Assembly (NCBI GenBank): GCA_000437595.1
Contig: FR899859.1
Location: 22,160-29,140 of the forward strand
DNA: 6,981 nucleotides
Source of the DNA: Faecalibacterium sp. CAG:74
GTDB taxonomy: Bacteria > Bacillota > Clostridia > Christensenellales > Aristaeellaceae
Reading direction: 5' to 3'
This document shows positions 1 to 6,461 of this stretch, one piece after another. The notes under the pieces were generated by a model. It saw only the letters and a list, made by a program, of their open reading frames with translations. It was not told where the DNA came from and did not search any database. The first letter of the stretch is position 1, and each line of letters begins with the position of its first letter. Position numbers and translations under genes: made by a program.

Positions 1-54
1 GATGAAGCTGAACCGCCTTTTTCAGGTGCGTATGGTGATGATAATCGCCGTGGC

Positions 55-1182
55 TCAATAGTAGGTGATGGACACCACGTTCTCCGGCAGCCATACGCGG
101 CGAATCTGGTACGAGCCGGACAGCTGGAACTCCAGGCACACATAGCCGTTCTCCCACGCCATGACCGCGCCGGTCGTGCCGGAGGAAATCTTCTGCTGAT
201 GCTGCTTGTAGTTCGTGCCTGGCCCGTAGTACGCCGTCGTAGTGGAGGTCACGCGCCCCGAACCAATCGCGCCGCCTTCAATCGGCACGCGGCTGACGTC
301 AATGTCGATGCGCTGCTCGCCCGTGTAAACGCGCACAGTCTTGCCGCCGTACTCAAACTCGACCTGCAGCCACCAGATATCGTTGCCGGACGCGCGGGAC
401 AGCACCGTCACCGTGTGGCCGCCATCGTTCCAGTAAGTGCCAAGCTCATCGTACTTCGTCGACGGGCCGGAGCGCGTCGAAATCGGGCGGTTGGACATGG
501 CAAGCAGTCCGCTGCTGCTGTCGGAGGAAGAAGGCGTCCAGCGGCCCAGCGCCACGTCAAACGAGACGCAGATGGCGGGGCGGACGGCGTTGTCAAACTC
601 CGTCACCTTGTTGCCGTGGTCGTAGAAGCTGCCGTGCGCGCCGACGAACACGCCGAAGGTCGACGTGCTGTCCACGCGCGCCCAGTAGGAGGAGGTGCCT
701 GTGTCGCTGGCGGTGTACGCGCCGCACTGCCGGGCGTATTCCGTGGCGTAGAGCAGTTCCGTGTCCAGATACTGCTGGATTTCCCACTGGCTGAGGATGT
801 ACACATAGTCCGACGAATTGCTGACGTACACGCTGTTCAGCTGCCCCTGTTCCGCCGACGTGAACGCGGAGGACAGGAACGTGCTGTTCAGCCACGAGCG
901 GATGGTGCTGTTGTGCCACGAGGTGGTGCTGGTCGAGCGGTTGTAGACCATCGAATCCAGCCCGTACTCACTCACCGCGCGGACTGTCCGGCTGCCGTAA
1001 TCAACGCTGTACACGCGCCAGAGAATCGGCTCGTCGCCGTTGCGCAGGTTGCCATCCTGCTCGTAGCTGCCGAAGTAGAACGTCTGCCCGACGTACACGT
1101 CATTTGCCGCCGAAGCAGCGGGCAGCAGCGTCAGCAGAGAAACGAGTGCCACCAAAAACGACAGAATCCGTTTGTTGCGCAT
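55..1182 (-). CDS. Secreted DUF6273-like protein with two SH3-like modules
   Basis: A 375-residue protein, probably exported; its function is unknown. Residues 1-25 form a Sec signal peptide: the basic start MRNKR, a hydrophobic run (FLVALVSLLTLL) and a likely cleavage after ASA. Residues about 29-210 resemble DUF6273, with hallmarks FGSYEQDG, PILWRV, a TSWHNSTIRSWLN segment, SSYWARV and a final NAVRPAICV. Two C-terminal modules (about 228-298 and 306-372) look like bacterial SH3-type domains, each with a GPxTxY motif (GPSTKY, GPGTNY), which suggests cell-wall or surface binding (inference). The frame is open upstream to an ATG at 1272, but that codon lies upstream of the consensus promoter. 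The ATG at 1182 has a GGGAGGT ribosome binding site and leads straight into the signal peptide, so it is preferred. The gene is divergent from the operon on the plus strand and probably a separate transcript. Export is well supported; the domain names come from motif recognition. Confidence 0.82.
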   Translation of the reverse strand: MRNKRILSFLVALVSLLTLLPAASAANDVYVGQTFYFGSYEQDGNLRNGDEPILWRVYSVDYGSRTVRAVSEYGLDSMVYNRSTSTTSWHNSTIRSWLNSTFLSSAFTSAEQGQLNSVYVSNSSDYVYILSQWEIQQYLDTELLYATEYARQCGAYTASDTGTSSYWARVDSTSTFGVFVGAHGSFYDHGNKVTEFDNAVRPAICVSFDVALGRWTPSSSDSSSGLLAMSNRPISTRSGPSTKYDELGTYWNDGGHTVTVLSRASGNDIWWLQVEFEYGGKTVRVYTGEQRIDIDVSRVPIEGGAIGSGRVTSTTTAYYGPGTNYKQHQQKISSGTTGAVMAWENGYVCLEFQLSGSYQIRRVWLPENVVSITYY

Positions 1183-1190
1183 GGAAAACG

Positions 1191-1197
1191 ACCTCCC
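1191..1197 (-). promoter_or_regulatory. Ribosome binding site of the secreted-protein gene
   Basis: On the minus strand this reads GGGAGGT, 8 bases before the ATG at 1182. It decides the start of the secreted protein in favour of 1182 over the in-frame ATG at 1272. Confidence 0.85.
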
Positions 1198-1216
1198 GTA
1201 CAGATTTTGTAAAACC

Positions 1217-1245
1217 ATTATATGCCATGCAACATGCCTTGTCAA
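1217..1245 (-). promoter_or_regulatory. Perfect-consensus SigA promoter of the secreted-protein gene
   Basis: On the minus strand TTGACA (1240-1245) is followed after exactly 17 bases by TATAAT (1217-1222). Both hexamers and the spacer match the housekeeping sigma consensus exactly. Transcription would start near the A at 1210, giving a leader of about 28 bases before the ATG at 1182. Such a promoter is expected to be strong unless a repressor acts on it. Confidence 0.88.
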
Positions 1246-1248
1246 GTC

Positions 1249-1268
1249 CAAAAAACGGCTGTTTTTTG
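1249..1268. repeat. Perfect 8-bp inverted repeat between divergent promoters
   Basis: CAAAAAAC and GTTTTTTG flank the four bases GGCT, so the two arms are exact reverse complements. It sits just upstream of the minus-strand -35 box and about 48 bases upstream of the plus-strand -35 box. It could be an operator for a dimeric regulator, or merely A-tracts acting as UP-like elements. The stem is too AT-rich and too far from a gene end to be a convincing terminator. Confidence 0.45.
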
Positions 1269-1315
1269 CCAAAAATCAGGCGGCGGCAAAATTTTCATCC
1301 GACAAACAGTTGACC

Positions 1316-1343
1316 TTGACCGCGAAAAATGATACATTATAAT
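1316..1343 (+). promoter_or_regulatory. SigA-type promoter of the five-gene operon
   Basis: TTGACC (1316-1321), a 16-base spacer, then a perfect TATAAT (1338-1343). Transcription would start around 1350, leaving a leader of about 36 bases before the TTG start at 1387. No other clear promoter was seen between 1387 and 6875, so this one probably drives the whole operon. A TTGACC also starts at 1310, but its 22-base spacing to the -10 box is too long. Confidence 0.8.
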
Positions 1344-1370
1344 GAGCGCGAATTCTGCGCTGTACGGTTA

Positions 1371-1377
1371 AGGAGGT
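1371..1377 (+). promoter_or_regulatory. Ribosome binding site fixing the TTG start at 1387
   Basis: AGGAGGT lies 9 bases before the TTG at 1387. The first in-frame ATG is at 1423, far from this site and already inside the sequence leading to the conserved N-terminal KPTRYTGGE segment. The TTG is therefore the preferred start. Confidence 0.85.
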
Positions 1378-1386
1378 ACTTCCACT

Positions 1387-3243
1387 TTGCAACCCGAAAT
1401 CAACCAAGAAGCCATCGCTCGGATGCTCGATCAGGTGCAGAAGCCGACGCGCTATACCGGCGGGGAAATGAATACGCAGCTCAAGCCGTGGGACAGCGCG
1501 AAGCTGCATTTTGCGTTCTGCTTTCCGGATACCTATGAGGTCGGCATGTCCCATCTGGGCATGAAGATTCTCTATGCCGCGATGAATCAGCAGCCTGATA
1601 TGCTCTGCGAGCGCGCGTTTATGCCGTGGGTGGACATGATGGACCTGATGAAGCAGGAAAATGTCCCGCTGTTCACGCTCGAAAGCCGCAGCCCGCTCAG
1701 CGCCTTTGACGTCGTGGGCTTTACGCTGCAATATGAAATGAGCTACTCCAACATTCTGGCGATGCTGGAGCTTGGCGGCATTCCGCTTTTGCGGGAAAAT
1801 CGCCGGGAGGAAGACCCGATTGTGGTTGCGGGCGGGCCGTGCGCGTTCAATCCCGAACCGCTGGCGGATTTTATTGACGCGTTCATGGTCGGCGACGGCG
1901 AAGAGCAGATTCTCGACCTCAACCGCGTCATCATGCAGGGGCGCGAAGAGGGCGCGAGCCGCATGACGATCCTTAAGCGCCTGTGCGCCATCCGCGGCGT
2001 GTACGTTCCGGCGCTTTATGACGTGAAGTATAACGCGGACGGCACGATTGCGTCCATGAAGCCGAACTGCCCCGAAGCGCCCGAAAAGGTCTTGAAGGCG
2101 ATCATCCCCGATTTGGACAAGGCGTTCTATCCCACGGAAATCCCCGTGCCGTACATGGAGATTATCCACGACCGCATCATGCTGGAAATCATGCGCGGCT
2201 GCACACGCGGCTGCCGCTTCTGTCAGGCGGGCATCCTGTATCGCCCGGTGCGCGAGCGGAGTCTGGAGCATCTGGTGGAGCTGGCGCAGCAGCTGGAAAA
2301 CACGACCGGGTATGAGGAAATCAGCCTGTCGAGCCTCTCTTCCGGCGACTATACCTGTCTGGCGGAATTGATTCGCGAGCTGATTCGCCGTCTGGACGAG
2401 AAGCATGTGTCGATTTCGCTGCCGTCGCTGCGCCTGGACAGCGTGCTGAAGGATTCGCTGGAGGCGACGCAGAAGGAGAAGAAAACCAGCCTGACGTTCG
2501 CGCCCGAAGCCGGAACGCAGCGCCTGCGCGACGTCATCAACAAGGGCGTGACCGAAGAAGACCTGATGAGCAAAGTCTCCGACGCCTTCCACGGCGGATG
2601 GAGCAGCGTCAAGCTGTACTTCATGATGGGTCTGCCGACGGAAACGACCGAGGACTTGGACGGCATTGCGGATTTGGCGAAAAAGGTCGTTGATGCGTAC
2701 TTTGCCGTGCCGAGGGGCGAGCGCGCGAAGGGGCTGCGCGTGGTGTGCAGCGCGTCCGTGTTTGTGCCCAAGCCCTTCACGCCCTTCCAGTGGGAGCCGC
2801 AGGACACGCAGGAGATGGTGCGCGAGAAGCAGAGCCACCTGCGCGAGAAGCTGCATATCAAGGGCGTGACGTTCAATTATCATGAGTCGGATTTGAGCTA
2901 TCTGGAAGCCTGCTTTGCCCGCGGTGACCGCCGAATGGGGCAGGTGCTTCTCCGCGCGTATCAGAAGGGCTGTATGCTCGACGGCTGGACGGAGCTGTTC
3001 AAGTACGACATGTGGCGCGAAGCCTTTGCCGAGCTGGGCATTGACCCGGCGTTCTATGCCTACCGCCGCCGCGAGAAGGACGAAATCATGCCGTGGGATG
3101 TGATTGACTGCGGCGTGACAAAGGAATTCCTGTGGCGCGAGAAGGAAAAGGCGGAAAAGGCGCAGACGACCAAGGACTGCCGCAAGGGCTGCAACGGCTG
3201 CGGCCTGCAGCGCTTCAAAGGGGTGTGCAAATATTGCGGATAA
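1387..3243 (+). CDS. B12-binding-type radical SAM protein, TIGR03960-like
   Basis: A 618-residue radical SAM protein; its substrate is unknown. The N-terminus (residues 16-28, QVQKPTRYTGGEM) matches the usual start of this family. Residues about 38-200 correspond to the cobalamin-binding-like region, with CFPDTYEVGMSHLG, VVAGGPCAFNPEP and FMVGDGEEQ. No DxHxxG motif for histidine ligation of cobalamin is visible. The radical SAM domain follows, with the cluster motif C272-x3-C276-x2-C279 in MRGCTRGCRFCQAG, and later FAPEAGTQRLRDVINKG and KLYFMMGLPTET. The tail has five cysteines (C598, C602, C605, C614, C617) that could bind another Fe-S cluster or zinc. Translation starts at TTG behind a strong ribosome binding site. 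The gene leads the operon and overlaps the DUF2344 gene by one base (TAATG). In some bacteria the two proteins are fused, so they probably work together. The RNase and MiaB neighbours hint at an RNA or ribosome substrate (inference). Confidence 0.9.
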   Translation: MQPEINQEAIARMLDQVQKPTRYTGGEMNTQLKPWDSAKLHFAFCFPDTYEVGMSHLGMKILYAAMNQQPDMLCERAFMPWVDMMDLMKQENVPLFTLESRSPLSAFDVVGFTLQYEMSYSNILAMLELGGIPLLRENRREEDPIVVAGGPCAFNPEPLADFIDAFMVGDGEEQILDLNRVIMQGREEGASRMTILKRLCAIRGVYVPALYDVKYNADGTIASMKPNCPEAPEKVLKAIIPDLDKAFYPTEIPVPYMEIIHDRIMLEIMRGCTRGCRFCQAGILYRPVRERSLEHLVELAQQLENTTGYEEISLSSLSSGDYTCLAELIRELIRRLDEKHVSISLPSLRLDSVLKDSLEATQKEKKTSLTFAPEAGTQRLRDVINKGVTEEDLMSKVSDAFHGGWSSVKLYFMMGLPTETTEDLDGIADLAKKVVDAYFAVPRGERAKGLRVVCSASVFVPKPFTPFQWEPQDTQEMVREKQSHLREKLHIKGVTFNYHESDLSYLEACFARGDRRMGQVLLRAYQKGCMLDGWTELFKYDMWREAFAELGIDPAFYAYRRREKDEIMPWDVIDCGVTKEFLWREKEKAEKAQTTKDCRKGCNGCGLQRFKGVCKYCG

Positions 3244-3908
3244 TGGCTGTGTTTGAAAAAGGCATCCGCCTGCGCCACATCGGGCATCTGGACATTCAGC
3301 GGGCGATGATGCGGGCGCTGCGCCGTTCGGGGCTGCCCGTGGCGTATTCCAATGGGTATAATCCGCATATTCTGCTGACGTTCGCGTCGGCGCTGTCCAC
3401 CGGGGCGGCGGGAAAAAAGGAAATTCTGGATGTGACGATGGCGCGCGAGGTGTCGCCGGATGATTTCCTCCAGCAGATGAACCGCGCCCTGCCGCCGGAT
3501 TTGCAGCTTTCCTCCGCCCGTGCGCTGGATGACAAGCATCCGGCGATGATGGCGCTCGTGCAGGCGGCGGATTACACGCTGCAAATCGAGGATGCGAACG
3601 CGGCGGCAAAGATGATTGCGGCGATTCCTGATTTTCTCCAGCAGACGAGCATTCTCGCCATGCGCCGCACGAAATCCGGCATGAAGGAAACGGACATCCG
3701 CCCGCTGCTGGTGTCGCTCTCCGGCGAAGGCACGGCGATTCATGCCGTCATGGCGCTGACGGAGACGCTGGCGTGCAAGCCGGATATGCTGTTAAGTGCG
3801 CTTAGCACCTTCTGTGGGCTGGAAAGCGCCCCGGATGCGCTGATTATCCGCAACGGCTTGCTGGGTCGGGATGAAAACGGCGAACTGACGCCCTTGGAGA
3901 ACCTATGA
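3243..3908 (+). CDS. DUF2344 / TIGR03936 radical SAM-associated protein
   Basis: A 221-residue protein of unknown function, recognised by the N-terminal pattern RLRHIGHLDIQRAMMRALRR (residues 9-28), followed by GLPVAYSNGYNPH and then TFASALSTG, and by the later RRTKSGMKETDIRP (141-154). It is the usual partner of the TIGR03960-type radical SAM protein, either as the next gene or as a fused C-terminal domain. There is no signal peptide or membrane segment. The ATG at 3243 shares its A with the upstream TAA stop. No well-placed ribosome binding site is visible, so translation probably depends on reinitiation after the radical SAM gene, which would keep the two products in proportion. An in-frame start further upstream (3132) would read 37 residues of other-frame radical SAM sequence with no family similarity and was set aside. 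The 3' end overlaps the RNase gene by four bases (ATGA). The family call is firm; the biochemical role is not known. Confidence 0.88.
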   Translation: MAVFEKGIRLRHIGHLDIQRAMMRALRRSGLPVAYSNGYNPHILLTFASALSTGAAGKKEILDVTMAREVSPDDFLQQMNRALPPDLQLSSARALDDKHPAMMALVQAADYTLQIEDANAAAKMIAAIPDFLQQTSILAMRRTKSGMKETDIRPLLVSLSGEGTAIHAVMALTETLACKPDMLLSALSTFCGLESAPDALIIRNGLLGRDENGELTPLENL

Positions 3909-5038
3909 GAACATTGCTTGTGCATCAGGGCGAAAAGCCGCTGATTGGCATATTGGAAGACGGGCAACTGGCGGAAGTCTTTTTCCCACAGGAGGGCGAC
4001 ACAGCGGAAGCGGTGCTGCTGGGGCGCGTGGAGCGCATTGTGCCGGGGATGAAGGCGGCGTTCGTCGATATTGGGCAGGAGAAAAACGGCTTTCTGCCGC
4101 TGGAAGAGAAGAACACGGGGCTGTCCTACCCGAAAACGGGCGACGCGGTCATTGTGCAGATTCGCAAGGAAGCACAGGGCGTCAAGGGGGCGTTCCTCAC
4201 GCGCGACATCAGCCTGTGCGGCGAACATATGCTGCTCACGCCCATGAGCCGCATGATTGGCGTGTCGTCCAAAATCACGGAGGATGGCAAGCGGAAGGCG
4301 CTGAAGGAGACGGGCAGGGCGATTGCGCAGGAGCGCTTCGGCTTGGTGATGCGCACGGCGGCGGAGAATGCGCCGGAGGAAGAACTCGCGGCGGAAGCGG
4401 AGCGCCTTTTCCAGCAGTGGGAGCAGATTCGCCGCGCCGCGCCGACCGCGCATGTGCCGTCCGTCTTGATGCAGCCGCGAAGCACGCTCGAAGCCGTGCT
4501 GGATGATTATCGCCCGCGCGGGATTGACCAAATTGTGACGGACGACCCGGCGGTGGCGGAAAAAGCCGCGGGCATTGCGCCGGTTCAGGTGATTCCTGAA
4601 AACCTGCTGACCATTTATAAAATTGAGTCGCAGCTAAAAAAAGCGCAGGAGCGCCGCGTGTGGCTCAGCAGCGGCGGTACGCTGGTCATCGACCCGTGCG
4701 AGGCGATGACGGTGATTGACGTCAACACCGCCAAATTCACCGGCAAGCGCGAGTTAGAGGACACCGTGCTGCGGCTGAATCTGGAAGCGTGCGGCGAGAT
4801 TGCGCGGCAGGTGCGCCTGCGGAATTTGAGCGGCATCATCATCATTGATATGATTGACATGAAGACCCCGGAACACCGGCAGATGGTGCTGGACGCGCTG
4901 GAAGAAGCGTTCGCGTCCGACCGCGTGAAGACGGTGATTCACGGCTTGACCTCCCTCGGCTTGGTGGAAATGACGCGCAAACGGTCACGTCCGCCGCTGC
5001 GGGAAATGCTTGCAAAACAGGAGGAAGCCCATGAGTGA
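3905..5038 (+). CDS. rng: Short RNase E/G family endoribonuclease without zinc link
   Basis: A 377-residue RNase E/G homologue, expected to cut single-stranded RNA and to act in rRNA maturation or mRNA decay. Residues about 35-105 form the S1 RNA-binding domain (LLGRVERIVPGMKAAFVDIG, NGFLPLEE). The catalytic domain carries the metal-binding signatures VIDVNTAKFTG (D272) and IIIIDMIDM (D315, D318), followed by GLTSLGLVEMTRKR. The active site looks intact. The protein then stops: the CPxC zinc link that normally follows this point and joins dimers in E. coli RNase E, and the small domain after it, are absent. Its only cysteines are C105, C265 and C296. E. coli RNase G is about 490 residues. ATG overlaps the previous stop (ATGA), with GGAG five bases upstream. 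The last eight bases overlap miaB, and the final codons contain the miaB ribosome binding site. No CPxC-coding continuation was found in the other forward frames past the stop. The family call is firm; assembly state and activity are inference. Confidence 0.9.
   Translation: MRTLLVHQGEKPLIGILEDGQLAEVFFPQEGDTAEAVLLGRVERIVPGMKAAFVDIGQEKNGFLPLEEKNTGLSYPKTGDAVIVQIRKEAQGVKGAFLTRDISLCGEHMLLTPMSRMIGVSSKITEDGKRKALKETGRAIAQERFGLVMRTAAENAPEEELAAEAERLFQQWEQIRRAAPTAHVPSVLMQPRSTLEAVLDDYRPRGIDQIVTDDPAVAEKAAGIAPVQVIPENLLTIYKIESQLKKAQERRVWLSSGGTLVIDPCEAMTVIDVNTAKFTGKRELEDTVLRLNLEACGEIARQVRLRNLSGIIIIDMIDMKTPEHRQMVLDALEEAFASDRVKTVIHGLTSLGLVEMTRKRSRPPLREMLAKQEEAHE
5019..5024 (+). promoter_or_regulatory. miaB ribosome binding site inside the RNase gene
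   Basis: AGGAGG lies six bases before the ATG at 5031. It selects this start over an upstream in-frame TTG at 5010 that would add seven residues. It overlaps codons for the last few residues of the RNase, so the two genes are translationally linked. Confidence 0.85.
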
Positions 5039-6431
5039 CAGAAAGCCTGTCATCATTTCAGAAGAACAGCTGGAAGAGCAGCGGCAGTATATTCAGCAGA
5101 TTCGCCTGATGCCGGATGCCCCCAAGAGCTACCACGTTGTGACCTATGGCTGCCAGATGAACGCGCACGACAGCGAAATCCTCGCCGGAATGCTGCGCGA
5201 CATGGGCATGGAGGAAGCCGCCGACCGCGAATCGGCGGATTTTGTGCTGTTTAACACCTGCTGCGTGCGCGACAACGCCGAGCGCCGCGCCTTGGGCAAC
5301 GTGACGTGGCTCAAGGAAGTACGCAAAAAGAATCCGCGGCTGATGATTGGCGTGTGCGGCTGCATGATTCAGCAGCCCGGCATGGCGGAGAAGATTTTGA
5401 AGCAGTACCGCTTTGTGGATTTGGCGTTTGGCACGGCGAACCTGTACCGCCTGCCGGAACTGATGCTCAAAGCGCTGGAAAGCGACCAAGCGGTGGTGGA
5501 GGTGGAGGAGCAGAACACGATTGCCGAGGGCCTGCCCGTGCAGCGCCTGCGCCATGACGCGGCGTATATCACGATTATGTACGGCTGCGACAACTACTGC
5601 ACCTACTGCATCGTGCCGTATGTACGCGGGCGGGAGCGTTCGCGCGAGATGAGCGCGATTGTGGCGGAAGCGGAAGCGCTGCGCGACAGCGGCGTGAAGG
5701 AAATCATGCTGCTGGGGCAGAATGTGAACAGCTACGGCAAGGGACTCCAAACGCCCGTCACGTTCGCCCAGCTGCTCAAAGCGCTGGATGATGTTGGCAT
5801 CCCGCGCATCCGCTTCATGACCAGCCATCCGAAGGACTTGTCCGATGAGCTGATTGATGTGATGGCGCATTCCAAGCACATCCTGCCGCAGTTCCATCTG
5901 CCGGTGCAGCATGGCAACGATGAAATCCTCCGCCGGATGAACCGCCACTACAACCGCGCGCAGTACCTTGACCGCGTGCGCAAGCTGCGCGAGGCGATTC
6001 CGGCTATCGGCCTGACGACGGATATTATCGTCGGCTTCCCCGGCGAGACGGAGGAGCAGTTTCAGGACACACTGTCGCTTGTGCGCGAGGTCGGCTATGA
6101 CAGCGCGTTCACCTTCATCTATTCGCCCCGGACGGGTACGGGCGCGGCGAAAATGCCGAACCAAGTGCCGGAAGACGTGTCCTCCCGCCGCATTCAGGAG
6201 CTGCTGAAGGTGCAGGAGGAATGCCAGAAGAAGGCGCTCAAGCGGTTCATCGGCACAGAAGAAGAGGTGCTGGTGGAGGGACTCAGCCGCCGCAGCGACA
6301 CGGACGTGTCCGGCCACGGGCTGCACGGGCTGTCCGTCACATTCCCCGGCACGGAAAGCGACGTGGGCGAAATCGTCCGCGTGAAGATTGTGGGCGCGAA
6401 GAACAACACGCTCACGGGTGAAAGAATCTGA
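5031..6431 (+). CDS. miaB: tRNA-2-methylthio-N6-dimethylallyladenosine synthase MiaB
   Basis: A 466-residue cytoplasmic enzyme that adds a methylthio group to N6-isopentenyladenosine at position 37 of tRNAs reading codons that begin with U, using S-adenosylmethionine and two [4Fe-4S] clusters. The N-terminal UPF0004 domain holds the auxiliary-cluster cysteines C41 (YGCQMN), C77 (FNTCCVR) and C111 (VCGCMIQQ). The radical SAM motif is C186-x3-C190-x2-C193 in YGCDNYCTYCIVPYVRGRE, followed by LLGQNVNSYG, RFMTSHP, HLPVQHGND and DIIVGFPGET. A TRAM domain for tRNA binding occupies about 405-466. All ligand residues are present and the length is normal for the family (E. coli MiaB is 474 residues). 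The SRE/RGRERS pattern and NVNSYG favour MiaB over MtaB or RimO. The ATG at 5031 overlaps the RNase stop by eight bases. Being followed by a YlbF/YmcA-family gene matches the miaB (ymcB)-ymcA order of Bacillus subtilis. Confidence 0.96.
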   Translation: MSDRKPVIISEEQLEEQRQYIQQIRLMPDAPKSYHVVTYGCQMNAHDSEILAGMLRDMGMEEAADRESADFVLFNTCCVRDNAERRALGNVTWLKEVRKKNPRLMIGVCGCMIQQPGMAEKILKQYRFVDLAFGTANLYRLPELMLKALESDQAVVEVEEQNTIAEGLPVQRLRHDAAYITIMYGCDNYCTYCIVPYVRGRERSREMSAIVAEAEALRDSGVKEIMLLGQNVNSYGKGLQTPVTFAQLLKALDDVGIPRIRFMTSHPKDLSDELIDVMAHSKHILPQFHLPVQHGNDEILRRMNRHYNRAQYLDRVRKLREAIPAIGLTTDIIVGFPGETEEQFQDTLSLVREVGYDSAFTFIYSPRTGTGAAKMPNQVPEDVSSRRIQELLKVQEECQKKALKRFIGTEEEVLVEGLSRRSDTDVSGHGLHGLSVTFPGTESDVGEIVRVKIVGAKNNTLTGERI

Positions 6432-6461
6432 ACGGGCAGCAAATCAGAAAGGACAATCAAT

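Noticed and set aside
1..54. Terminator of the secreted-protein gene (CTGAA/TTCAG pair near 7-24)
   Set aside because: The stem is only five base pairs and no T run follows on the minus strand. The true terminator is probably outside the window.
2..61. Short plus-strand frame ending in TAG at 59-61, possibly the tail of a convergent gene
   Set aside because: Only 19 codons are visible, with no recognisable motif. It could be the last residues of a gene entering from the left, but the sequence here cannot show it.
199..1212. Plus-strand open frame opposite the secreted-protein gene
   Set aside because: The minus-strand gene has a signal peptide, a ribosome binding site, a consensus promoter and domain motifs. 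The plus frame has none and reads as an Arg/Val/Ala-rich shadow. The frame is in fact open from base 1.
1276..3609. Long minus-strand open frame (777 codons) opposite the radical SAM and DUF2344 genes
   Set aside because: It lies antisense to two well-recognised genes, and its translation is rich in Arg, His and Ala without family motifs. GC-rich codon use on the sense strand suppresses stops in this frame.
5058..6326. Minus-strand open frame (422 codons) opposite miaB
   Set aside because: miaB is beyond doubt on the plus strand. The antisense product has the same low-complexity His/Arg/Ala composition and no ribosome binding site was recognised.
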